DNA of 64,000 nucleotides from Pseudobutyrivibrio sp. GTDB taxonomy: Bacteria > Bacillota > Clostridia > Lachnospirales > Lachnospiraceae. The stretch lies in the NCBI GenBank assembly GCA_024697025.1, contig JAILGH010000012.1, positions 1-64,000 on the forward strand, in the 5' to 3' direction. Under the pieces are notes generated by a model. The model ran no database searches. It was given only the letters and a program-made list of their open reading frames with translations, and was not told where the DNA came from. Made by a program: the position numbers and the translations under genes. This document shows, piece by piece, positions 30,483-39,264 of this stretch; position 1 is the first letter of the stretch; each line of letters starts with the position of its first letter.

Positions 30483-30550
30483 AGCAAAACTTAGACTTAA
30501 TCTATGTAGGGTTCATTTACAGAGTATTTTCTATAAATTGGAGAAGGGCT

Positions 30551-31438
30551 ATGACTATTCAAGATATAACATGTTTTCTTAAACTTTCAGAAACCTTAAA
30601 CTACACCAAGACAGCTGAGGAGCTATTTATCTCTCAGCCTGCGGTCACAAGGCATATTAACTCTTTGGAGGATGAGCTTGGAATCAAGCTTTTTGATAGA
30701 GCTGTGCGACGAAATATCTCTCTTACAGAAGCGGGCGAGATATATTACAAAGGCCTTAAGAAATGTCGGGATGTCTACCAAGAGACTATCGATAAGATTA
30801 ACTGTAAAGCTTTAGAAAATCCATTTTTCATCAACTTCCTTAGAGGCACTCAAATTCCTGACGAGTTTGTTGAGACCACTAGCCAATTTATGGTAGCTCA
30901 TCCAAACTTCCATCATTTTACTAATTTTATTGATGAATCAGGCTTTTCAACCGCATTGGAAAATGGCGAAATGATTATTTGCCAAAAGGAATACAAGAAT
31001 AAATACAAGAGCTGCAAGACCACAACCATAAGCAAAAGTCCTGTGCCATATTATCTGATTGCAAGCAAGCATCACCCAGGATTTGAATGTTTGAATACCC
31101 CAGATTTTCAAAAAATAAAGGACACCACTCTGTTCCTTCCAAAGAACCTACCTGATGCCCTTAAGACTCAATATATGACACATCTAAAATCTCTTCTTGG
31201 CACAATGCCTGTGGAGATAATGTACTTGGATAGCATGGATTCTGTAGAATTATTCTTACGCTCTGGCCGATGCTTTACAATAGCTGGCGGATGGTATTCT
31301 GCTTTAGATTCCAAGCATATAATATCTTACCAGATGGATTTTGCCTCGGATTACATAGCAATGTGGGACCCATCCAAATGTATCTATCCTCTTGCCATGG
31401 ATTACCTTGAAGACATCAAAAAAGGACTCTCTAAATGA
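30551..31438 (+). CDS. LysR-family transcriptional regulator
   Basis: FLKLSETLNYTKTAEELFISQPAVTRHINSLEDELGIKLFDR. Confidence 0.93.
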   Translation: MTIQDITCFLKLSETLNYTKTAEELFISQPAVTRHINSLEDELGIKLFDRAVRRNISLTEAGEIYYKGLKKCRDVYQETIDKINCKALENPFFINFLRGTQIPDEFVETTSQFMVAHPNFHHFTNFIDESGFSTALENGEMIICQKEYKNKYKSCKTTTISKSPVPYYLIASKHHPGFECLNTPDFQKIKDTTLFLPKNLPDALKTQYMTHLKSLLGTMPVEIMYLDSMDSVELFLRSGRCFTIAGGWYSALDSKHIISYQMDFASDYIAMWDPSKCIYPLAMDYLEDIKKGLSK

Positions 31439-31450
31439 GAGTCCTTTTAC
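31421..31450 (+). terminator. Rho-independent terminator overlapping the LysR 3' end
   Basis: AAAAGGACTCT-CTAAATG-AGAGTCCTTTT. Confidence 0.75.
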
Positions 31451-31462
31451 TTATTAAATTAG

Positions 31463-31600
31463 TTAGTGGCATCCTCCACCGCAATGACCGCAGTCACCAC
31501 CGCAGGCTGGATGCTCGCCCCTTTTTCTAGATTTAACCAGTGAGCGAACAATTGCAGCAACTATAGCTGCCAATATAAGTACGACTATTACTGTACCCAT
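31463..31600 (-). CDS. FeoB-associated Cys-rich membrane protein-like small ORF (45 aa)
   Basis: Translation MGTVIVVLILAAIVAAIVRSLVKSRKRGEHPACGGDCGHCGGGCH*: one TM then Cys/His-rich tail, directly downstream of feoB; absent from ORF track. Confidence 0.88.
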   Translation of the reverse strand: MGTVIVVLILAAIVAAIVRSLVKSRKRGEHPACGGDCGHCGGGCH

Positions 31601-31635
31601 AAAATCACCTCTTTTTCTATATCACTGAGGAAAGC

Positions 31636-34011
31636 TTAATTGTTGTACTTGTCCTTGCGGAATAATCCATAAAGGAGTACACAAATTCCTGCGATTCCAA
31701 AGATTGTTCCAACAGAGAAGCCTTCACCTGTGAAGCACTTACCACACTGGTAAACGATAAGTCCTATTACCCAGGCGTATCCGCACTGGTAACCAATTGC
31801 TCTCCAGAACCATCTTGTATTGTTCATCTCACGCTTGATTGCACCCATAGCTGCAAAGCAAGGGGCGCAAAGAAGGTTGAATGCAAGGAATGCAAAACCT
31901 GATGCATTTGTAAATGCCGCACGCATTGTCTCATAAACATCGCCTGTTGCACCGTAGATAATAGCAAGTGTACCTACGATATTTTCCTTTGCCACAAGAC
32001 CTGTGATTGAAGCAACTGTAGCTTCCCAATCACCAAAACCAAGAGGAATAAATATCCAAGCAAGAGCCTTGCCAATATTTGCAAGGATTGACATACCGAT
32101 TTCTTCTTCCTCAAGCATTCTGAATCCATCAGCTGTGAATCCAAAGAATGTTGTAAACCAAACTACGATTGTTGAAAGAAGGATAATTGTACCAGCCTTT
32201 TTAATAAATGACCAGCCACGCTCCCACATGCTACGAAGAACATTGCCAAGTGTTGGCCAGTGGTAAGCTGGAAGCTCCATAACAAATGGTGCTGGGTCGC
32301 CAGCAAACATCTTTGTCTTCTTAAGCATAATTCCGGAAGTAATTATAGCAAAAATTCCAAGGAAGTATGCTGAAGGAGCAACCCATGAAGCGCCACCAAA
32401 GATAGCACCAGCTACCATTGCAATAAATGGAAGCTTAGCTCCACATGGGATAAATGTTGTTGTCATGATTGTCATCTTGCGGTCTCTATCATTTTCGATT
32501 GTACGTGATGCCATGATACCTGGGATACCACAACCTGTACCGATAAGCATTGGAATAAATGACTTACCCGAAAGACCAAACTTTCTAAAGATACGGTCCA
32601 TGATAAATGCAACTCTGGCCATGTAACCGCATGCCTCAAGGAATGCAAGGAAGATGAAAAGTACCAGAATCTGTGGTACAAAACCAAGTACTGCACCAAC
32701 ACCGGCTACAATACCATCAAGGATGAGTCCCTTAACCACATCGTTACATCCAATAGCATCAAGGCCAGACTCGATGATTGGTGGAATACCAGGAACCCAA
32801 ACACCGTAATCAGCTGGGTCTGGCTCCTCTGTAGAATCAATGTAAGCCTTTGCCTCAGCATAGTCTTCAAGAGAAGCTGTCTCGTATTCAACAGCTGCTG
32901 TCTCCTCATCCTCTACAGGATACTCAAAATCACCTGTTGGCTCTGAGCCATTTTCCTCAACATAAATATCATATCCATCAACGATAAGTGCCTTCTCGGC
33001 ATACTCATCTGCTGCGTCATTATAATCTGCTGAACCAATAGCAAATAAGTGCCATCCATCACCAAACACGCCGTCATTAGCCCAATCTGTAGCCCATGTA
33101 CCAACTGTTGTAACTGATACATAGTAAACAATAAACATAACGATAGCAAAGATTGGAAGTGCAAGCCATCTATTGGTAACGATTCTATCAATCTTATCTG
33201 ATGTAGTCATTCCCTTGGATGCCTTCTTAACACAACCATCAATAATAGTTCCAATGTAGTTATATCTCTCACCTGTAATGATTGACTCGGCGTCATCATC
33301 AAGTTCCTTCTCGCATGAAGCAATGTCGTTTTCAATGTGATTAATCACATCAGCTGAAAGACCAAGCTTCTCCTGAATCTTTTCGTCACGCTCAAATAAC
33401 TTGATTGAATACCATCTCTGAACATTCTCATCATCAATGCTATGTAAGCAAAGCTCCTCGATATGAGCAAGTGCATGCTCAACTGAGCCATCAAATCTAT
33501 GCTTAGGCGACTGTGGCTTTGCCTCGTTGGCAGCCTTAACAGCAACGTCAACGATTTCCTTAAGACCTCTGTTCTTAAGAGCAGAAATCTCGATTACTGG
33601 AACGCCAATCTCCTCTGAAAGCTTCTTGGTGTTAATCTTGTCGCCATTTTTTTCAACAACATCCATCATGTTGATGGCGATAACTACTGGAATACCAAGC
33701 TCAACAACCTGAGTTGTGAGATAAAGGTTTCTCTCAAGGTTAGTACCATCAATAACGTTGATGATTGCCTCTGGTCTCTCGTCAATAAGATAGTTACGAG
33801 AAACAACTTCTTCCAATGTATAAGGTGAAAGAGAATAAATACCTGGAAGATCCACGATAGTAACTTCCTTATCCCCTTTGTATTTTCCTTCTTTGTACTC
33901 TACAGTAACGCCTGGCCAGTTGCCGACGAACTGGTTGGAACCTGTGAGAGCGTTAAATAATGTAGTCTTACCGCAGTTTGGATTACCTGCTAATGCAATA
34001 CGAATTCCCAC
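31636..34011 (-). CDS. feoB: Ferrous iron transport protein B
   Basis: GNPNCGKTTLFNALTGSNQFVGNWPGVTVE; DLPGIYSLSPYTLEE; polytopic C-terminus. Confidence 0.96.
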   Translation of the reverse strand: MGIRIALAGNPNCGKTTLFNALTGSNQFVGNWPGVTVEYKEGKYKGDKEVTIVDLPGIYSLSPYTLEEVVSRNYLIDERPEAIINVIDGTNLERNLYLTTQVVELGIPVVIAINMMDVVEKNGDKINTKKLSEEIGVPVIEISALKNRGLKEIVDVAVKAANEAKPQSPKHRFDGSVEHALAHIEELCLHSIDDENVQRWYSIKLFERDEKIQEKLGLSADVINHIENDIASCEKELDDDAESIITGERYNYIGTIIDGCVKKASKGMTTSDKIDRIVTNRWLALPIFAIVMFIVYYVSVTTVGTWATDWANDGVFGDGWHLFAIGSADYNDAADEYAEKALIVDGYDIYVEENGSEPTGDFEYPVEDEETAAVEYETASLEDYAEAKAYIDSTEEPDPADYGVWVPGIPPIIESGLDAIGCNDVVKGLILDGIVAGVGAVLGFVPQILVLFIFLAFLEACGYMARVAFIMDRIFRKFGLSGKSFIPMLIGTGCGIPGIMASRTIENDRDRKMTIMTTTFIPCGAKLPFIAMVAGAIFGGASWVAPSAYFLGIFAIITSGIMLKKTKMFAGDPAPFVMELPAYHWPTLGNVLRSMWERGWSFIKKAGTIILLSTIVVWFTTFFGFTADGFRMLEEEEIGMSILANIGKALAWIFIPLGFGDWEATVASITGLVAKENIVGTLAIIYGATGDVYETMRAAFTNASGFAFLAFNLLCAPCFAAMGAIKREMNNTRWFWRAIGYQCGYAWVIGLIVYQCGKCFTGEGFSVGTIFGIAGICVLLYGLFRKDKYNN

Positions 34012-34023
34012 GATACTCTCCTC

Positions 34024-34263
34024 CTATTCCTCTACTATAATCATTTCAGCGTCTGCCTTGCGCACCGAAAGCTCATATCCTCTAACTGTTATCTCAACTG
34101 GATCGCCAAGTGGTGCAATCTTGCGAACAAAGACCTCAACACCCTTAGTGATTCCCATGTCCATTATTCTGCGTTTTACCGCACCCTCTCCATCGATTTT
34201 TTTAACTTTGGCTGTTTCGCCAACTTTAACATCTCGAAGTGTCATATTTTCTCTCCTTAACAT
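34024..34263 (-). CDS. feoA: FeoA-family protein
   Basis: MTLRDVKVGETAKVKKIDGEGAVKRRIMDMGITKGVEVFVRKIAPLGDPVEITVRGYELSVRKADA. Confidence 0.93.
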   Translation of the reverse strand: MLRRENMTLRDVKVGETAKVKKIDGEGAVKRRIMDMGITKGVEVFVRKIAPLGDPVEITVRGYELSVRKADAEMIIVEE

Positions 34264-34475
34264 TAAACCATTATCTTTTGAGCCAACTGCTTGTCAACAG
34301 CTACTCTTGACTCCTTGACATTAACAATGAGGTTGCCTCCAATCTCACTGACAACAGTAACGTACCCGCCAGGCACGAAACCTAACTCCTGAAGATGGCG
34401 TTTAACCTCTTCGTTTCCGCCAATTCTCTTTATCATTTGCTCTACACCTTGTGGTGCTACAACTAATGGCATCAT
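34263..34475 (-). CDS. FeoA-family protein (second copy)
   Basis: MMPLVVAPQGVEQMIKRIGGNEEVKRHLQELGFVPGGYVTVVSEIGGNLIVNVKESRVAVDKQLAQKI. Confidence 0.88.
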   Translation of the reverse strand: MMPLVVAPQGVEQMIKRIGGNEEVKRHLQELGFVPGGYVTVVSEIGGNLIVNVKESRVAVDKQLAQKIMV

Positions 34476-34644
34476 ATATAACTTCCTTTTACATGTAAAA
34501 ACTTAGTAGGCGTTAAATCCGTACACAATTCAACTAATATAACCAAGGTTTTAGAGAATTAATCTTTGTTAGGATACACTAACACCTGATTTAATTTAAC
34601 ATATTTATCATATAGTTTCAAGCATCTAACTCAAGTTTTTGAAA

Positions 34645-34664
34645 ATTATTCTCATTAGAATAAT
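34645..34664. promoter_or_regulatory. Putative metalloregulator operator upstream of the feo operon
   Basis: Perfect inverted repeat ATTATTCT-CATT-AGAATAAT. Confidence 0.4.
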
Positions 34665-34690
34665 AGTGTTGATAACCTTAGATAAGGACA

Positions 34691-34721
34691 CGAAAAAATG
34701 GCACTGCCCAAAAGCAGTGCC
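34691..34721 (-). terminator. Rho-independent terminator after carbamate kinase
   Basis: GGCACTGC-CCAAAA-GCAGTGCC with - strand ATTTTTT tail. Confidence 0.75.
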
Positions 34722-34737
34722 AAATAAAATTCATCAT

Positions 34738-35670
34738 TTATTTACCAATCATTGTACCAGTCTGACCGCCAACTGCGTTACCAGCATCTGAAAGCTTTGT
34801 AATCAAAACTTTGCGAATTGCTGAATCACCAATGTAGTCGATAGCAGCCTGAATCTTTGGTGCCATGTCTGTCTTGCCAAACTCACCTGCTGCAAGCATC
34901 TTTTTAGCGTCTGCCACTGATAAGTAGTCTAATGGCTCTTCATCAGCCTTGCCAAAGTTCTTGCATACCTTAGAAACAGATGTAAGGATAACCAACATAT
35001 CTGCATTAACCTCTGAAGCAAGAAGCCCTGCTGCTGTATCCTTCTCAACCACTGCTGATGCACCCTTTAACTTGTTGTCCTGAGTAAGTACTGGAATACC
35101 GCCACCACCGCAGGCGATAACAACCTGGTCTGCATCGCAAAGTGCCTTGATTGCATCTATCTCAACAATCTCCATTGGCTTTGGCGCTGCAACGATACGA
35201 CGATAGCCACCCTCAACCTCAACTGTGTGATTGCCCTTTTTCTCCTCAGCCTCAGCCTCCTCAGCTGTCATCACACGACCGATAACCTTGGTTGGCTTGT
35301 AGAAAGCCTCATCATAAGGATCAACAGTAACCTGTGTAAGAACTGTAGAAACTGGCTTGTATATTCCACGGCCAACAAGCTCTGAGCGAATAGCCTGCTG
35401 CAGATCGTATCCAATGTAGCCCTGGCTCATAGCTGAACACACTGACATAGGTGTTGGTGTGTAGTCAGGATGATTCTGATAAAACTCTGAAAGTGCTGTG
35501 TGAATCATGCCGACCTGAGGACCATTACTGTGTGTGATAACCACCTGGTACTCCTGCTTAATAAATTCTGCTACAGCAACAGCTGTACGCTTTGTGGCGT
35601 TCCACTGTTCAAGTACAGTTGTGCCAAGTGCGTCATGTCCAAGTGCAATAACTATTCTCTTTTTGCTCAT
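34738..35670 (-). CDS. arcC: Carbamate kinase
   Basis: MSKKRIVIALGHDALG; VVITHSNGPQVGMI; VVIACGGGGIPVL; DMLVILTSVSKVCKNFGK. Confidence 0.93.
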   Translation of the reverse strand: MSKKRIVIALGHDALGTTVLEQWNATKRTAVAVAEFIKQEYQVVITHSNGPQVGMIHTALSEFYQNHPDYTPTPMSVCSAMSQGYIGYDLQQAIRSELVGRGIYKPVSTVLTQVTVDPYDEAFYKPTKVIGRVMTAEEAEAEEKKGNHTVEVEGGYRRIVAAPKPMEIVEIDAIKALCDADQVVIACGGGGIPVLTQDNKLKGASAVVEKDTAAGLLASEVNADMLVILTSVSKVCKNFGKADEEPLDYLSVADAKKMLAAGEFGKTDMAPKIQAAIDYIGDSAIRKVLITKLSDAGNAVGGQTGTMIGK

Positions 35671-35760
35671 ATGATGCCTCCGATTCTCGCCAAAATCTAT
35701 AATAGAAACTAGCTTTATTTATGTATTTATTCTATCATAACCTGCCATCAGGATACATAA

Positions 35761-36201
35761 TTATCTTCTCTTAGAACGTCTATTATTGGAAATTGCCATT
35801 GTTATCAATGTTCCAAGTAACACTCCTGAAAAATCAATCCACATATCTCTGACCTCTCCGGAACGTCCCGCAACAAAAAGCTGTATGGTTTCATCTATAA
35901 ATGCAACAAAAAGTCCGGCCATAGCTGGAACCAAGAAACGCTTTAATGCTCCGTGCACGTGACTTATAAACTCACTGCACAGCAATATTCCAAGTACCAT
36001 AAACTCAAGAAAATGAGCTGTCTTTCGAACGATAAACATTCCCGATTCATTATTAAATATAGTAGGGAAAGTCTTTATCAAAAACTGCAATATCGCTCCA
36101 CTTTCCCTATCTGAAATTGACGATGGCTGAAGACTGTGCCCCCAGATGAGGCAAAGCCATAAAACTATCAGTATTCTTACGATTATTTTCTTCTTATTCA
36201 T
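35761..36201 (-). CDS. VanZ-family membrane protein
   Basis: WGHSLQPSSISDRESG; KTAHFLEFMVLGILL; FVAFIDETIQLFVAGRSGEVRDMWIDFSGVLLG. Confidence 0.9.
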   Translation of the reverse strand: MNKKKIIVRILIVLWLCLIWGHSLQPSSISDRESGAILQFLIKTFPTIFNNESGMFIVRKTAHFLEFMVLGILLCSEFISHVHGALKRFLVPAMAGLFVAFIDETIQLFVAGRSGEVRDMWIDFSGVLLGTLITMAISNNRRSKRR

Positions 36202-36263
36202 AAGAGGTATTTTATCATAAGTTGAAGCAAAATGAATACCTAGTTATTTCACCTTTGATTTTA

Positions 36264-37406
36264 TTAGAACAAATATGGCTTGTCCCAAAGGTTAAGCTTG
36301 GTTCCGATTCCTTTTTCAAGAGCCTTCTCGTAGCATTTCTTGCCCCAAGCCACATCCTCAACTGGCATACCACCTACTGAGTAGATAATAACTTCATCAT
36401 CTGAAGTTCTGCCTTCTTCCTTGCCAGCCAAGATTGCGCCAAGGTTGATAATCTTGTCTTTAGAAAGCTTTCCATCATGAACAAGGTCAAGCCATAAACA
36501 GCCTGGAATATAAATCTGATTGTATGTTGGATATGGATACTCCTCAGCCCATGCTTCGTACAACTTGATGTTGTCACAAACTAGCTTTGCCTTTCCACTA
36601 CAGATATATTCATCTGAGAAATCGCAGGAACCTGGTACGCAGAACAATGCACCTGGCTTAATCCATTCTTCCTCAACAAATGGATACTGGCTTCTATCCA
36701 TACCCATTGATGTTGATGTAGCAAAGCTTAAAATATCTGAATCTCTAACGCATTCTTCAAGGGTGTCTACAACCTTAATTGTAGTAAACTGGGGCAGATT
36801 CTTTTTTACAAATTCAATACATCTATCAATGGAAGCCTTGCCTCTACCTTTAATCTTTAGTGTATCAAGGGTAGGTCTAAGTGCTGCAAAGGTTTCAATT
36901 GCTGTAATGTTGATTACTCCAGGTCCAACAATACCAAGAACCTTTGCATCCTTAACAGCTAAGTTCTTTACACCTGCACCTGGAATACCTGAGGTTCTGT
37001 AAGCAGATAGTAGGTTTGCTGACATAAGTGAAAGTGGTGCACCTGTATCCTTATCATTTAACATTACCATAAGGATTGATCTAGGAAGGCCCTTCTCTCT
37101 GTTCTCAACATTTGAGCCATACCATTTCATACCAGCCATTGCAGTCTCACCACCAACATAAGCAGGCATCGCCATAAATCTTCTGTCAGGACCGCTCTTT
37201 GGCATGTTAGGGAAAATTGGATTGTCTGGGAATGTAATCATAGTTCCGTGCGAGTTTCCATTTTCTCCACCCATCAAGTAATCGCCTTTATCTAGAGTAA
37301 CTAGAAGCTCCTCCATACAGGAAGTACATGCAACAACATCATTTACGCCAGCCTCAATCATATCTGGCTCACTTAAATATAATAAATCAATCTTTGTATT
37401 TTCCAT
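36264..37406 (-). CDS. Ornithine cyclodeaminase/mu-crystallin family protein
   Basis: MVMLNDKDTGAPLSLMSANLLSAYRTSGIPGAGVKNLAVKDAKVLGIVGPGVINITAIE. Confidence 0.85.
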   Translation of the reverse strand: MENTKIDLLYLSEPDMIEAGVNDVVACTSCMEELLVTLDKGDYLMGGENGNSHGTMITFPDNPIFPNMPKSGPDRRFMAMPAYVGGETAMAGMKWYGSNVENREKGLPRSILMVMLNDKDTGAPLSLMSANLLSAYRTSGIPGAGVKNLAVKDAKVLGIVGPGVINITAIETFAALRPTLDTLKIKGRGKASIDRCIEFVKKNLPQFTTIKVVDTLEECVRDSDILSFATSTSMGMDRSQYPFVEEEWIKPGALFCVPGSCDFSDEYICSGKAKLVCDNIKLYEAWAEEYPYPTYNQIYIPGCLWLDLVHDGKLSKDKIINLGAILAGKEEGRTSDDEVIIYSVGGMPVEDVAWGKKCYEKALEKGIGTKLNLWDKPYLF

Positions 37407-37456
37407 AATGCCATCCTCCTTTTTATCTATATGTTTTAATAATTATTTTCGCTAAC

Positions 37457-38854
37457 TCAGCTTGCTTTTTTGTGGAATTCCAAATATAGTTCATTTTCCA
37501 TAGCCATAACTTCTTTAATCGCATAAGGCTTAAATAAAGGCTTCTTAACCCTAAGCTTTACCCAGAAGAAGGAGTAAATGGCAAGAACTATGATGGTAAC
37601 ACCAACTATCTTGTAAAGAGATAACTTAACTTCCATGCTTGGATCTATGCTGTATATCATATATGCGGAGCCAAGAATCGCCAGCACTGGAATCAACGCT
37701 CCAAAAGGTAATTTAAAGTTTCTAGGTGCATTTGGTAATCTTCGTCTTAGTAGCAATACATCTACGTTTGTAACAATGTAGCTAATCATCCAAAGGATTG
37801 CCAAAACTGCAATCATAAATGATATTGAATCTGTAGATGAAAGACCTGTTATATTGAAAAACAGGAAGAACACTGCCTCTAGCACTATTCCAACATATGG
37901 AGCACCTTTTTTGTTTGTCTTCTGAAAAAATACTGGAAGTAGCTCTATCTTGGACATTCCCATTAGGATATACGAAAGGGAATTCATTATCGTATTTACG
38001 GAACTAATTGCCGCTAATAATGTAACGATTAGCATCCAATATCTTCCAAGTGGTCCAAGAAGCATCCGTCCATATAAGATCTGTGGAGTAGTACTTGATG
38101 CCAACTCATCCCACTGTGTATAGTTCTTGAAGCCTAATACCATGAAGATTTGCATTACCAAAATAATTAACATACTTAGAATCATTCCAAGTGGAATATC
38201 TCTTTTTGAATTTTTACAATTCTTTGTAAGTGGAATTACATATTCACCGCCTACAAATAGGAAGAAAGCAAGTCCACATAAACCTGTTACACTTTTAAAA
38301 TCGGAAGCCACAACAGCTGGCTGGCTAACAATTTCGCCTGTTCCGATGCCAAGAGTTCCAAGAATTCCCATTATTGCCAGTGATGCGATAAGTGCATAGG
38401 CTACAAAATCCTGAACCTTGATAAACACATCTACACCATTTAGATTTGTAATCATTAGGAATGTAACCAAAATTGCTGTAAACACCCATGAGGGGATGTT
38501 GTAATCACTAAACATGGTAGAAAACGTATTTCCGAATACTGCTCCCTCAACTGAGCCAGCAAGGGAATTGCATAAGAGATATCCACCAACCATACAAATA
38601 ATTGTGATAAATGGTCCTACACCTGCCAAGGAAAACTGTGCTAGTCCACCTGTTAGATTCGGCATAAGTGAATTTAATTCTGCCACGGATAGCAATGTTA
38701 GAATATTCACTATACAAGCAATGGTCATTGTGATTATAAAAGGTATTCCAATGCTCCCTGCGCCTATTCCAAGGGATAATAAACAACTACTAGCTACCAC
38801 AAGTCCTACTCCAGTAGCTATTACACTTCCGAGCCCTATTTTCTTTTCAACCAT
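37457..38854 (-). CDS. APC-family amino acid permease
   Basis: 12-TM-like; MVEKKIGLGSVIATGVGLVVASSCLLSLGIGAGSIG...LTGGLAQFSLAGVGPF. Confidence 0.85.
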   Translation of the reverse strand: MVEKKIGLGSVIATGVGLVVASSCLLSLGIGAGSIGIPFIITMTIACIVNILTLLSVAELNSLMPNLTGGLAQFSLAGVGPFITIICMVGGYLLCNSLAGSVEGAVFGNTFSTMFSDYNIPSWVFTAILVTFLMITNLNGVDVFIKVQDFVAYALIASLAIMGILGTLGIGTGEIVSQPAVVASDFKSVTGLCGLAFFLFVGGEYVIPLTKNCKNSKRDIPLGMILSMLIILVMQIFMVLGFKNYTQWDELASSTTPQILYGRMLLGPLGRYWMLIVTLLAAISSVNTIMNSLSYILMGMSKIELLPVFFQKTNKKGAPYVGIVLEAVFFLFFNITGLSSTDSISFMIAVLAILWMISYIVTNVDVLLLRRRLPNAPRNFKLPFGALIPVLAILGSAYMIYSIDPSMEVKLSLYKIVGVTIIVLAIYSFFWVKLRVKKPLFKPYAIKEVMAMENELYLEFHKKAS

Positions 38855-38864
38855 AGAACACCTC

Positions 38865-39248
38865 CTAATCCAATGTACCTTCTTTCAAGGCGTCCGTTCC
38901 TTCTTCACCGGTACGTACTCTAATTGCATTTGTTACTGGAGTGACAAAAATCTTTCCATCACCAATGTGACCTGTATAAAGGGATTTTTCTACAAATTCA
39001 ATGAAGCTATCAACTTCTCTAGTTGGCAAAACAACCATGATAACCTGCTTAGAAAGGAGCTGAGGAACCTCATTTTTATCCCTTTCATATTCCTGTGTTC
39101 CAAGCTGAACACCACAACCTTTAGCATCGTAAATAGTCATTCCGGTTATTCCAAATCTAGAAAAATTTTCCGTAAGCTCAACTACCTTAGCTTCACGTGT
39201 AATAATTTCTACCCTTGATAATTCCTCGATTGAAACCTTCATAAGCAT
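38865..39248 (-). CDS. P-II family nitrogen-regulator-like protein
   Basis: FGITGMTIYDAKGCGVQLG; TGHIGDGKIFVTPVTNAIRVRTGEEGTDAL. Confidence 0.85.
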   Translation of the reverse strand: MLMKVSIEELSRVEIITREAKVVELTENFSRFGITGMTIYDAKGCGVQLGTQEYERDKNEVPQLLSKQVIMVVLPTREVDSFIEFVEKSLYTGHIGDGKIFVTPVTNAIRVRTGEEGTDALKEGTLD

Positions 39249-39264
39249 TTCCTCCTAACCTTTA

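Noticed and set aside
36520-37002. 160-aa + strand ORF
   Set aside because: Antisense to the ornithine-cyclodeaminase-like gene.
38514-39218. 234-aa + strand ORF
   Set aside because: Antisense to the APC permease and PII-like genes, which have clear family motifs; composition looks like reverse-strand readthrough.
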